A stretch of DNA of 35,467 bases from a virus. Below the pieces are notes generated by a model that saw nothing but the letters and a program-made list of their open reading frames with translations, had not been told where the DNA came from and ran no database searches. Shown here piece after piece: positions 28,444 through 35,467 of the stretch; position 1 is the first letter of the stretch; the number at the start of each line of letters is the position of its first letter. The stretch spans positions 1-35,467 of IMG/VR virus record IMGVR_UViG_3300034166_000229. The stretch is one strand, 5' to 3'. Position numbers and translations under genes: made by a program.

Positions 28444-30620
28444 CAGCCGAACGTTCCCGTAAACGGGTTCCCTCCATTGTTCCTAGCACGACGATTCAGA
28501 ATGTCCTGAATCTCCTGAGCCACCTGATCAGGACTAGACACCAACCCAGCATTCACCACCACATTTGTTTGACCACGATAGATGTCAGCCATGCCACCAC
28601 TAGCGTTGCCAGTCACCGTAGACCCGACAGTGCCGGTGAACTCTGACATCGGATTGTTCGCAGCAATCTTCGGATACAACTTCGCCAACTCACCCTGCTT
28701 CTCATTAGCATCATTCAAACGTTCCTGAGCGTCAGCTTCACGATCAATCGCATCAGCCACAGCCTCAGAAGCATCAGCCTGACGCTTCTTCGCATCATTG
28801 ACAAGATTCAACGCCTCCTCATAAGCCTTACTACCATCAGTCGCACCAGACACAGCCTCATTCAACAACTGCTGCTGATCCTTCAACTCACCAGTCGCAT
28901 CAGACTGATCATCAGTCGCATCCTTCAAAGCCAACTTCGCCTCAGCTAACGCAATCTCAGCCTCACGAATAGCCTGAGGAGAAGACTCAGGGTCTTTACG
29001 AACCTTCGCCAACTCCAACTCAGCATCCTTCACAGCGAACGTCGACTGCTCAATCCGATATCCAGCCCGCTCAACGCCACGCTGAGCCTTATCCAAAGCA
29101 ACCGCAGCCGCCTTAGCCTCAGGAGAATCAGCACCGAACCCAGCCGTGATCTGCGCCAAGTTAGCTTCCGCTGTGGCTAGATCAGAATCAGCCTGAGCCT
29201 TCGCCTCATTAGCCCGCTTGGAATCATTCTGCGCTTGAGTGAACGCCTTGGATGCTTTGGTTGAAGCCCGCATCGCATCCGTGTACTTCTCCAACTTCTG
29301 CTTCGCAGTTTCCACAGCCTTAGCCGCGCCAGTCGTTGACTTGGTCTTGTCATCCTCTTCCTCTTTGCCAGTCCGAATGACCTTGCCAACACGCTCAGCG
29401 TTCCGAACCTGCTGCTCAGTGGTTCGATTGCTAGAGAACTTCAACGCATCCAACTCCAACCGAGCAGTCCTGACACCATTCGCCAAATCTAAGAACAGTT
29501 GATCCGCACCAGCAAGTTGCTCATCAATACGGTCTCCTACGTTGCTGGCCGTAATACCAAGAGCAGCCGACTTGAACGCACCAGACACATTTCCTGAGAG
29601 AGCTGAAGCAACGATTCCAACCTGACCCAACTTCTCAAGAATGTCAGCCAAACTTCGGGCGAACTCAAGTGTTGCAATATAGGCAGACTTCATCACCGCA
29701 ATCGCTTGGATGCCGAAGTCGCCCATCGCAGCAATTGCAAACTCAAAGGATCGACCAAGACCCTTCTCGTCAAGGTTCTCAGCGAACGCTGTGATCGCAG
29801 GAACAATCCTGTCGTTGATGAATCCAACAAACTCTTTGAAGTAAGGCAACAAGACCAAACCGACTTCAGTTGCAGCGTCAGACAACGAAGCCTGCAAGAT
29901 GCGCATCTGGTTGGCGAAGCCTTCCGAGGTTCGAGCGAAGTCGCCCTGAGCCAGGTTCGTATCTTTCAGAATCAACGCATAGGCGGCTTGAGTCTTGGCT
30001 GTGATGTCAAGCGCACCCTTGCCGCTATACAACCCCAGAGTCCTTGCTTCTTCTTTCAAGCGAACATCGTTGATCGCAACACCAAATCTCTTCAACGGTT
30101 CTGTTTCACCAGACAAACCTGAACGCAATGCAATGATGGCATCTTCAATGCTGGTGTTGTTGAATGAAGCCAAGTCAGCAGCTAACTGAACCAATGTGAT
30201 TGACATGTTCGCAGCTTGACCCTCACCAATGCCGAAGGCTTGGATCAAGTTGCCGAACGTGCCTGATGCTTCCAACGCAGCTTGCTTCGTGATACCGAAT
30301 GAAGATGCTGAAGTCTTTGCGAAGTTATCAATGATGAACGCCGAGTTGCCGAACACCGTGTTCACCTTGGACTGGGACTCCTCAAGATTTGATGCCTGTT
30401 GCACCAATTTGAATGATGCCGCAGCAACCGCACCAGCCGCAGCAGTACCAGCAATCGCCATCGTCTTGAACGACGGGATCAGGTTCTTCAACGCTGAGCC
30501 AACACCCTTCTCTAGTTGACCACTCAACCCAGAGAAACTCTTGGCCATCTTTCCAATGCCAGTAGTCGCATCACCAATATCGGTAACAAACTTGACAACA
30601 AACGTGCGCTCACCAGCCAT
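28443..30620 (-). CDS. Tape measure protein
   Basis: 725 codons. Residues about 45-72 are hydrophobic (TMAIAGTAAAGAVAAASFKL). NLEESQSKVNTVFG and ALEASGTFGNLIQAFGIGEG follow, typical of the TMP N-terminal domain. The region about 400-650 is long Ala/Glu/Lys/Asp coiled coil (DSDLATAEANLAQITAGFG, ELEKVRK-like segments). At about 0.15 nm per residue it predicts a tail near 110 nm. It follows the tail chaperone as usual, but with the gp10-like and primase-like genes between. No lysozyme or peptidase motif seen inside. Confidence 0.94.
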   Translation of the reverse strand: MAGERTFVVKFVTDIGDATTGIGKMAKSFSGLSGQLEKGVGSALKNLIPSFKTMAIAGTAAAGAVAAASFKLVQQASNLEESQSKVNTVFGNSAFIIDNFAKTSASSFGITKQAALEASGTFGNLIQAFGIGEGQAANMSITLVQLAADLASFNNTSIEDAIIALRSGLSGETEPLKRFGVAINDVRLKEEARTLGLYSGKGALDITAKTQAAYALILKDTNLAQGDFARTSEGFANQMRILQASLSDAATEVGLVLLPYFKEFVGFINDRIVPAITAFAENLDEKGLGRSFEFAIAAMGDFGIQAIAVMKSAYIATLEFARSLADILEKLGQVGIVASALSGNVSGAFKSAALGITASNVGDRIDEQLAGADQLFLDLANGVRTARLELDALKFSSNRTTEQQVRNAERVGKVIRTGKEEEDDKTKSTTGAAKAVETAKQKLEKYTDAMRASTKASKAFTQAQNDSKRANEAKAQADSDLATAEANLAQITAGFGADSPEAKAAAVALDKAQRGVERAGYRIEQSTFAVKDAELELAKVRKDPESSPQAIREAEIALAEAKLALKDATDDQSDATGELKDQQQLLNEAVSGATDGSKAYEEALNLVNDAKKRQADASEAVADAIDREADAQERLNDANEKQGELAKLYPKIAANNPMSEFTGTVGSTVTGNASGGMADIYRGQTNVVVNAGLVSSPDQVAQEIQDILNRRARNNGGNPFTGTFG

Positions 30621-30629
30621 GCGCCGATT

Positions 30630-31334
30630 CTACTCGCCTGCCTCCAACCGCTGACGCAAAGCACGAAACTCTGTTGAAGCCGCCTTCCACTTCTCAGCAC
30701 CTTCCAAACCTGTCCACGACCAAACCTTTGCAGGTTCATTCCAGAATTGCTCAGTGAATAAATACGATTCATGTCGACGCGCACGAGGTTGACGAACCTG
30801 CCGAGACTGCACAGGCTTAGATTGCTCCACAACATCCCAACTGAAATCAGTATCCAACAACACGCCACGACCCTCATGAAACTCAAAGGTCTCACCAGGC
30901 GCATGCTGAGGAAGATAGAACAACCGTGCAGGATCTTTCGTCTGCGGGTCACCAACAAGATTCAACCGCTCATGCAACCCCTGCCACACAGCCCGCCACA
31001 ATGAAGCAGGCACACGCTCAGCCAAAGGCAACACCAAGTGATAGTGAGGATCATCATCACAATGCGAATACGTTGAATACGCAAACCACTCCAACCCATC
31101 AAGCCTTGCCTCACGGAACGACTCACCGTCCATGTCCACAACCAACGCCTCAATGAACCGCACATTACGGTTGCCACGAGTCGTGTCAGGGTAGTACTCA
31201 ACAGGAGACCACAAAGCCCCATCAGTCTTGGAAGCATTCTCCTCGTGGAACGCCAACAGCTCACGCAGCTGCTCCCAAGACGAAGCCAACGGCTTCGGCT
31301 CAATCGCCTTCACATTGCTAAACAGAACTGCCAT
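30630..31334 (-). CDS. Orphan primase-polymerase-like (AEP-type) protein within the tail operon
   Basis: 234 codons from the ATG at 31334, directly after AGGGAGGGAGGTAGTC, one of the strongest ribosome sites present. FIEALVVDMDGES at 60-72 has the Asp-x-Asp pair; YSTYSHCDDDPHYHLVLPL at 86-104 has the His-containing strand; KDPARLFYLP at 133-142 is the third signature. This order is that of prim-pol N-terminal domains of phage and plasmid replication proteins. No helicase or PriCT domain follows; the C-terminal third is basic (RQVRQPRARRHES) then Trp-rich. A separate prim-pol/helicase exists at 11431-13425. Alternatives: an inactive DNA-binding or Rep-derived protein. Confidence 0.72.
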   Translation of the reverse strand: MAVLFSNVKAIEPKPLASSWEQLRELLAFHEENASKTDGALWSPVEYYPDTTRGNRNVRFIEALVVDMDGESFREARLDGLEWFAYSTYSHCDDDPHYHLVLPLAERVPASLWRAVWQGLHERLNLVGDPQTKDPARLFYLPQHAPGETFEFHEGRGVLLDTDFSWDVVEQSKPVQSRQVRQPRARRHESYLFTEQFWNEPAKVWSWTGLEGAEKWKAASTEFRALRQRLEAGE

Positions 31335-31348
31335 GACTACCTCCCTCC

Positions 31349-31381
31349 CTGTCAGGGTAGCGGAATGACAGCCCGAGTCAA
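31349..31381 (-). promoter_or_regulatory. Candidate promoter with overlapping dyad ahead of the orphan primase-like gene
   Basis: TTGACT (31381-31376), 16-bp spacer, TACCCT (31359-31354) on the minus strand. A 6-bp inverted repeat, CTGTCA at 31349-31354 and TGACAG at 31366-31371, spans the spacer and -10, and could be an operator. The start would lie close to the ribosome site. The spacer is 50 bp, unusually wide for the tail block. A modest match only. Confidence 0.33.
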
Positions 31382-31384
31382 GTA

Positions 31385-31996
31385 TCAATCAGGGACGAAG
31401 GTGAGACCCTGATCCGTCATGTTGTAAACCCCACCAGCAGCCTGACGGGCTGCGGCTTCCTGCATCTTGGTGTCTTCTAACTTTTTCAGAACTCGGTCAA
31501 TCGCATCGAGATATTCTTTGGCAATATCCTTCTTGTGCTTCCTGACGGTAGGCCAGAAGAAGTAGCCCGACTTGCCTCGATGTCGAAGGAACTGCTGGGT
31601 CTTTGGGGTTCTGGCACCACCGAACTCAGCACCAAAGAACACGTCACCCCGAGTCACCTTGCGCTTGCGTTTACGGTTCGGACGGGACTTGGACACAAAG
31701 TTTGAACTACTTGAAAGAACTGCTGCTGGTAGAGAATTGAAAGTCCTAGCCTTCATTCCCTTCATGACCTCAGTTGCCTGACGGTTACGAGTGACCGAAC
31801 CTGCCTCAAACTTGGCGGCCACAACCAACAAATTGGCAATCGCAGTGGAAGCCTTGTTGGCTTCTTTCCTGAAGTTCTGATCGGATTTGGCTAGGTCACG
31901 AATGAACTGGGTGATGCCAACAATCTCAACACCGGTATTTCCAGCAGGTGTGAAACCGACCTGGCCTGCTCGACCGATTGCGTTGTTGATTGCCAT
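31385..31996 (-). CDS. HK97 gp10-like tail completion / neck protein
   Basis: 203 codons. VGITQFIRDLAKSDQNFRKE is the typical first helix; VVAAKFEAGSVTRN and a very basic stretch (SRPNRKRKRKVTRGD) follow; QFLRHRGKSGYFFWPTVRKH and an ending helix close the fold. In HK97-like phages such proteins complete the head-tail joint. It is placed after the tail chaperone rather than beside the gp6-like connector, a moved position. Start ATG at 31996, 10 bases after the frameshifted chaperone ends. Confidence 0.72.
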   Translation of the reverse strand: MAINNAIGRAGQVGFTPAGNTGVEIVGITQFIRDLAKSDQNFRKEANKASTAIANLLVVAAKFEAGSVTRNRQATEVMKGMKARTFNSLPAAVLSSSSNFVSKSRPNRKRKRKVTRGDVFFGAEFGGARTPKTQQFLRHRGKSGYFFWPTVRKHKKDIAKEYLDAIDRVLKKLEDTKMQEAAARQAAGGVYNMTDQGLTFVPD

Positions 31997-32005
31997 TCGC
32001 TCAGA

Positions 32006-32415
32006 CTACCTCTTCAGATGAATTGCTCTCCAACGAAGATAGGCGAGCATTGTGAAGATCATTCGTGGTGATTCTGCCAGCAAACTGGAGGGAGCAATCC
32101 CCGTCTCGACCGCCAAATAGGCGATCATCCAGTGGGCTGACTGATCTCCAAAGGGACGATCACTGCTTCAGCAGCATCTCCCACTTCTAGCGATTCAATC
32201 TCATCGCACCATGATTCAAAGTCAAGGCCAGTCTTCTTCAAACGATGCTCAGCATGCCAACCCAAATACGCAAGGTCAGTCAACGTGAGTTCTGTTTCAA
32301 ACTTGGCGACGCTTCGATTGAACTTGTTCTCAAACGCAATGAAGTCTGGGAACGCAGCCACAATCTTTCGTGACTTGCCATCGAGCGCACTCGTAAGTTC
32401 AAGTGCAATCTTCAT
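32006..32415 (-). CDS. Tail assembly chaperone, -1 frameshift (gpGT-type) product
   Basis: After 89 codons of the short form the slippery heptamer C CCT TTG (32155-32149) allows a -1 shift. The new frame then reads GDQSAHWMIAYLAVETGIAP and ends at a TAG at 32008-32006, adding 47 residues for a 136-residue product. The W-x-I-A-Y-L-A-V-E-T-G-I-x-P motif is the well-known T-part of tail chaperones in siphoviruses, so the shift is nearly certain. The longer form binds the tape measure and the tube protein during tail growth. Two coding frames overlap by about 25 bases here. Confidence 0.88.
32125..32415 (-). CDS. Tail assembly chaperone, short (gpG-type) form
   Basis: 96 codons from the ATG at 32415, after GGAGGTATAT. 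MKIALELTSALDGKSRKIVA then ALYLGW-like content (TDLAYLGWHAEHRLKKTG, FESWCDEIESLEVGD): a helical, acidic protein of standard size for a G-form. It lies between the tube protein and the gp10-like gene. It would be made in excess over the frameshifted form. The last eight or so codons lie past the slip site. Confidence 0.88.
   Translation of the reverse strand: MKIALELTSALDGKSRKIVAAFPDFIAFENKFNRSVAKFETELTLTDLAYLGWHAEHRLKKTGLDFESWCDEIESLEVGDAAEAVIVPLEISQPTG
32149..32155 (-). promoter_or_regulatory. Programmed -1 frameshift site CCCTTTG
   Basis: The heptamer fits X XXY YYZ exactly in the zero frame (GTC CCT TTG). The zero-frame stop lies 8 codons on. The -1 frame continues into the conserved T-part for 47 codons. 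I see no strong stem just after it. An internal Shine-Dalgarno-like TTGGAGATC follows directly and is too close to act as the classic upstream stimulator. Confidence 0.85.
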
Positions 32416-32450
32416 ATATACCTCCGCAGGTAAGGGTTGTTATGTTGAAA

Positions 32451-32873
32451 CTATGCGCCAGTGCCAGTCTTGGTGATTGCACCAGAGATTGGATAGGTGA
32501 TGCTCACTACAGCAAGGTCACCAACGGCACCCGATACAGGTGTCCAAGAAACGGGCAGAGCCGAGAATGCGTACTGCGGATTCGCAGAAGAAGCAGCAGC
32601 AGTTCCGTTTGGCTTGATCGTCATCGGTACAGCAGTGCCAGCAGTGTAAGCATCCCAGAACAACTTCTCAATCGTTGGGAAATCCTGATGCAACTCAAGC
32701 GTGACCGAGTTGTCGATCAAACCTTGGATTCGTGTCACAGCCGAGGAACCCATTGCAGTTGTTGCAACTTCAGCAGCTGTCGTGGACAGGGTCACGGACG
32801 AAACGTACTGGGTGATATCTGTGTTGGCAGTACCGAAGGTGACTGTCACGTTTGTGAAAACTTGCTTTGCCAT
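32451..32873 (-). CDS. Major tail (tube) protein
   Basis: 140 codons. MAKQVFTNVTVTFGTANTDI, ITQYVSSVTLSTTAAEVATT, VTLELHQDFPTIEKLFWDAY and LPVSWTPVSGAVGDLAVVSI form the single-domain beta fold of siphovirus tube proteins, and the size is right. ATG after GGCAGGAGCATCAA, a strong ribosome site suited to an abundant protein. It sits between the tail terminator-like gene and the chaperone. A 97-bp spacer before it holds a short dyad (ATCGGCT / AGCCGAT) but no clear promoter. Confidence 0.88.
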   Translation of the reverse strand: MAKQVFTNVTVTFGTANTDITQYVSSVTLSTTAAEVATTAMGSSAVTRIQGLIDNSVTLELHQDFPTIEKLFWDAYTAGTAVPMTIKPNGTAAASSANPQYAFSALPVSWTPVSGAVGDLAVVSITYPISGAITKTGTGA

Positions 32874-32970
32874 TTGATGCTCCTGCCTTATCGGCTATCG
32901 AGTTGAACTACTTCTGCTCGGCTGAGCCGATGCGATAACTCTACACGCACCAGCCACAAGCGGGCAACCG

Positions 32971-33384
32971 TTAGGCGTAAACGATGACACGGAAATCCAC
33001 CATCAGATAGGTGGTGTCGTTGCCTTCCATCGTGGAAATGTTTGAAGCCGACTCGACCAGCAGGTTCGCGACCACACCACCCAAGGTGCGATCCCCTTCC
33101 AAAGCGGCACGAATAGAAGTCGCACCCTCATAGGACAAGAAGCCATCCAACGCAGCTTGGGCAGATCGCTCAGCTGACCGACCCACCACCACAGAGATTG
33201 TGAACACATGGGTGATGAGACCGCCACGCATCGCACCGTTGTAGGTGATCGTGTCCAGCATCGGCCAAGCAAACGGGGTGTTCAGATTGTCAGGCTGATA
33301 GGCGTAAGACCTCAGCCCGCTAATCGTTGCAAGGCGTACCTGCAACCCCTGTTTGATTTGCGTGACGGTTGTTGCTTCGTTCAT
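32971..33384 (-). CDS. Tail terminator / tail completion protein
   Basis: 137 codons. TQIKQGLQVRLATISGLRSY, then PMLDTITYNGAMRGGLITHV and LMVDFRVIVYA at the end: an alpha/beta layout with the closing strand typical of siphovirus tail completion (tail terminator) proteins. It overlaps the connector gene by 4 nt and precedes the tube gene, the usual place. It would cap the tail tube and join it to the head. Family assigned by pattern and position. Confidence 0.75.
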   Translation of the reverse strand: MNEATTVTQIKQGLQVRLATISGLRSYAYQPDNLNTPFAWPMLDTITYNGAMRGGLITHVFTISVVVGRSAERSAQAALDGFLSYEGATSIRAALEGDRTLGGVVANLLVESASNISTMEGNDTTYLMVDFRVIVYA

Positions 33385-34007
33385 GCGAAGAGTCGCATCC
33401 GTCGATACGGTTCGACAAGTTGTGCCATGTCCGGATCAAGGAAACGAGAAACACGAATGGCACCCAAGTCACCGAAACCTGCAACACCAAGCGGTGAGTC
33501 ATATCGTTTGAAGATTCGTGAAGCCTGAATGATCGTGGCCTGTGTTACAGGTTCAGGCACAGACGGCCAACCGAACACAGCAGTCACCTGAACCAAAGCC
33601 TGCTCGCCATAGTTGCCGTTGACCGTTGGGAACAGATAGTCACCAACTGCACGAATCTTGTCGTATGACCATTGCAAGCCATCCAAGCGACCATTCAATG
33701 GTTCCAACTGATAATCGGTTGTAGACCAAGTCACATCAAAGGTTCCATCGGTAGCACCTGAAGTCTTCAAGATGATTGCAGTTCCAGCGATGTCATCAAT
33801 GTGGCAATAGAAATCATTCTCTGCCATATACACACGAGTGGTTGCAGAACCAACAGACCAGAACTGGCGGTTGCAGTAACCGTCAATCAGACGTGAAGCA
33901 GCCCCAGCACAGTTGTCAATCAGATCGTCATCAATAGTGTCAGCCGTCCCAATGCGGAGAGCTGCTTTGATCTGGTTGCGTGTGGCATAGCCGTTGGTGA
34001 TCGCCAT
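33381..34007 (-). CDS. Head-tail connector, gp6-like adaptor
   Basis: 208 codons. YATRNQIKAALRIGTADTID, LIDNCAGAASRLIDGYCNRQ is the helical core of gp6-like adaptors; a longer beta insertion with WSTTDYQLEPLNG, VTAVFGWPSVPEPVTQATI and a last helix (AQLVEPYRRMRLF) follow. It forms the ring under the portal. Start ATG at 34007 after AGAGGAAC. In most HK97-like phages this gene lies directly after the capsid gene, but here about 3.3 kb of glycan genes separates them. Confidence 0.85.
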   Translation of the reverse strand: MAITNGYATRNQIKAALRIGTADTIDDDLIDNCAGAASRLIDGYCNRQFWSVGSATTRVYMAENDFYCHIDDIAGTAIILKTSGATDGTFDVTWSTTDYQLEPLNGRLDGLQWSYDKIRAVGDYLFPTVNGNYGEQALVQVTAVFGWPSVPEPVTQATIIQASRIFKRYDSPLGVAGFGDLGAIRVSRFLDPDMAQLVEPYRRMRLFA

Positions 34008-34019
34008 AGTTCCTCTATG

Positions 34020-34547
34020 TTACTTCACAAACCCGACAAAGTAGAGGTCACAGGAATCCTCATTCACCTCAAACGACCACTCACCAAACATCTCATCCAA
34101 ATCAAACTCAGCCACAAAATCAGCCTCAGTCAAGTTCCGATAGTAATCCCACAACTCCACAGACAAAGGCGACGAACCAGGATGACATCGAGAAGTCCCA
34201 TGCTCCTCACGACCAGAAGTCGCACAAGACATCAACACCAAACCCCTACACATCCGAACCATATTCGCAAACGTCGCCACCCACTCAGGATTATGTTCAA
34301 AACATTCAGCCGACAAACACACATCAAAACTGCCATCCTCAAACTCAAGACTCTGCCCAAAGCCAACAACATCAACCCCAACCCCATCAGCCACATCCAC
34401 CCCAAGATATGAGCCGCCGGTGAAGAAGTCCCGAACCGTCCCATTGATGTCAAGCGAACCGACATCAAGAACAGACGCATCCACAAAGAACTTAGGATGC
34501 TTATCTTTGACTCGTTGGAAGAAATCCCTTTGCTGACTATGAGCCAT
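34020..34547 (-). CDS. Class I SAM-dependent methyltransferase of the glycan cassette
   Basis: 175 codons from the ATG at 34547, overlapping the GT17 stop by 11 nt. SVLDVGSLDINGTVRDFFTG holds motif I (V-L-D-V-G-S); YLGVDVADGVGVDVV gives the second acidic strand; SFDVCLSAECFEHNPEW matches motif IV of type-11 methyltransferases; GLVLMSCATSGREEHG follows. Such enzymes methylate sugars or other small targets. Together with three glycosyltransferases it suggests an O-methylated glycan. It could instead act on a protein. Confidence 0.82.
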   Translation of the reverse strand: MAHSQQRDFFQRVKDKHPKFFVDASVLDVGSLDINGTVRDFFTGGSYLGVDVADGVGVDVVGFGQSLEFEDGSFDVCLSAECFEHNPEWVATFANMVRMCRGLVLMSCATSGREEHGTSRCHPGSSPLSVELWDYYRNLTEADFVAEFDLDEMFGEWSFEVNEDSCDLYFVGFVK

Positions 34548-35283
34548 AACGCTTCTTTGAACGCCATGACTCAGGATGCAAATCAGCCTGAACCCACCAA
34601 GGCCAATCAGAATCAATCTCCACTTCGTTCATGATTTCCCCATTCACAAACTTTCCGTAGGTGAAACAATCCTCAATCATTGTGCGAGTGTTACCCACGT
34701 TGTATTCCTGATGAGAGAACTCAGTCAATTTGTTTACACACCAATCCACCCCACCCATCCAACCAAGATGAAAACCACCAAACACAACAGGCATCTTCGT
34801 GCGATTGAACCTGCGCATATCATCCAAAGAATCGCCAGCACTGCCACGAGTACCAGCAACCATCGTGATATGCAAAGGTCGTTCCCAATGCACACTGAAC
34901 GCAAAGTTGCGCATCAAAGCATGATGCCAACCAGTTGCGAACTGATCAACCGAACTCGGCTTCCAAATCTCATCAGCGTCAGACACAGTGATCACATCAT
35001 CAGACTTGCAGCCAAGGCGATCAAACTCGATGAGCAACTGGTCACGGGTCGCCTTCTCAACCATCCAAGGGTTCGGATCGGTAGGGGTGTCAAAGTCCAC
35101 CCAATGAATTAGATCAGCCCACTTGGCAAACCGATCCCGTGACTCCCTGACCCGAGGCTTGCCGGTGAAAGTCTTGTCACCCTCAATGATGACCATCGCA
35201 TCAACAGTGTCAGCCAACTCCCACAAACGACACTCAAGAACATCAGCCTCACCGTTGTATAGAACACCATCAAAGACGCGCAT
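34537..35283 (-). CDS. GT17-family glycosyltransferase
   Basis: 248 codons from the ATG at 35283. MRVFDGVLYNGEADVLECRL, ADTVDAMVIIEGDKTFTGKP is the hallmark opening of GT17 (beta-1,4-N-acetylglucosaminyltransferase-type) enzymes. VSDADEIW supplies the DxD-type metal site, and FGGFHLGWMGGVDWCVNKL follows. A longer frame upstream runs inside the GT2 gene and is discarded. The start shares one base with the GT2 stop. It would add a GlcNAc-like sugar to a glycan begun by the others. Members are known from bacteria and phages, with few tested. Confidence 0.88.
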   Translation of the reverse strand: MRVFDGVLYNGEADVLECRLWELADTVDAMVIIEGDKTFTGKPRVRESRDRFAKWADLIHWVDFDTPTDPNPWMVEKATRDQLLIEFDRLGCKSDDVITVSDADEIWKPSSVDQFATGWHHALMRNFAFSVHWERPLHITMVAGTRGSAGDSLDDMRRFNRTKMPVVFGGFHLGWMGGVDWCVNKLTEFSHQEYNVGNTRTMIEDCFTYGKFVNGEIMNEVEIDSDWPWWVQADLHPESWRSKKRYGS

Positions 35284-35467
35284 CAGTCCCATCCGAGTGT
35301 TCGTCGTCTGCCCAAGTCCCAAGCCCCCGCATCTGGTATCCCTGACCGCCATCGCAAGTCGTGGAGATTGCTGTTGTCTGCGAAGCTGCGGTTGTTCTTC
35401 TCGCCAAACGCAGGGTTCGCCTTGAGCGTTGACGAATTATCATGCTCAACTTCAGCATCCGAAACCA
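35283..35467 (-). CDS. Family 2 glycosyltransferase, 3' part (continuation across the origin)
   Basis: In the right-end copy the same frame continues from the 127-base overlap and ends at a TGA at 35285-35283, with C-terminal residues DAGAWDLGRRRTLGWD. The TGA shares its A with the ATG of the GT17 gene (TGATG), typical of translational coupling. The frame stays open on both sides of the join, which supports both the gene call and circularity. It must be joined to the 1-602 part to describe the whole protein. Confidence 0.82.
   Translation of the reverse strand, partial: VSDAEVEHDNSSTLKANPAFGEKNNRSFADNSNLHDLRWRSGIPDAGAWDLGRRRTLGWD
35341..35467. repeat. Terminal direct repeat, right copy
   Basis: Second copy of bases 1-127. 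It holds the 3' half of the GT2 glycosyltransferase that starts at 602. Trimming this copy and joining 35340 to 1 restores the gene intact. Confidence 0.93.

Noticed and set aside
35285-35352. Longer start for the GT17 gene
   Set aside because: The extra 23 residues fall inside the GT2 gene; the GT17 signature begins at MRVFDG and the TGATG overlap explains the start.

Overview
The window is a complete circular phage genome of 35,340 bp, probably assembled from a metagenome. The first 127 bases (1-127) are identical to the last 127 (35341-35467). One glycosyltransferase gene reads without interruption across the junction. Every gene I can support lies on the minus strand, so the genes run from high to low coordinates and round the circle. 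Overlaps of 1 to 11 nt are frequent, and no stretch of 300 bases lacks a gene. The virion genes are those of an HK97-fold, long-tailed siphovirus: P27-type small terminase, Terminase_1 large subunit, HK97 portal, prohead protease, HK97 capsid, gp6/gp10-like neck proteins, frameshifted tail chaperone and tape measure. A WhiB-like regulator, an r1t-like holin and GTG/TTG starts with strong Shine-Dalgarno sequences point to an actinobacterial host. The middling GC content and the Thr/Pro-rich secreted protein would suit freshwater Actinobacteria or Acidimicrobiia, but that is inference. I see no integrase and no lambda-type repressor, so a lytic lifestyle is likely but not proven.

Layout in transcription order. 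(1) Early block, about 21,650 to 17,400: candidate promoter, small Cys-rich and ribbon-helix-helix proteins, a secreted lysozyme-like protein, a membrane protein, WhiB, a Hjc-like resolvase, a RecB/Cas4-like nuclease and an SSB-like protein, closed by a 13-bp hairpin. (2) Early/middle block, 17,324 to 9,800: a string of tiny coiled-coil and Cys-rich ORFs, a PP-loop (PAPS-reductase-like) protein, an HTH protein, a C5-cytosine methyltransferase, a prim-pol/helicase, an HNH nuclease and a ParB-methyltransferase fusion. (3) Packaging and head, 9,803 to 1,993: terminase, portal, two accessory structural proteins, a prohead protease with a large N-terminal extension, and capsid, ending in a strong terminator. 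(4) Glycan cassette, 1,882 through the origin to 34,020: GT4-like, GT2 and GT17 glycosyltransferases and a SAM methyltransferase, set between the capsid and the neck genes. (5) Neck and tail, 34,007 to 25,679, with an orphan primase-like gene between a gp10-like protein and the tape measure. (6) Host interaction and lysis, 25,703 to 21,679: a secreted PA14-domain protein with a C-terminal hydrophobic anchor, small membrane proteins, holin, an M15 peptidase endolysin, a small HTH protein and a metallophosphoesterase.

How the parts fit: the prim-pol/helicase, SSB-like protein, resolvase and nuclease would copy and process the DNA. Two methyltransferases would modify it. HNH plus terminase would cut and package it, probably at cos ends. 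The glycan cassette probably decorates virions or the host surface. The features I would look at first are the orphan primase-like gene in the tail operon, the HiPIP-like cysteine module fused to the capsid protease, the anchored PA14 protein, the glycan cassette with an overprinted start, and abrupt switches of wobble-base preference inside single genes.
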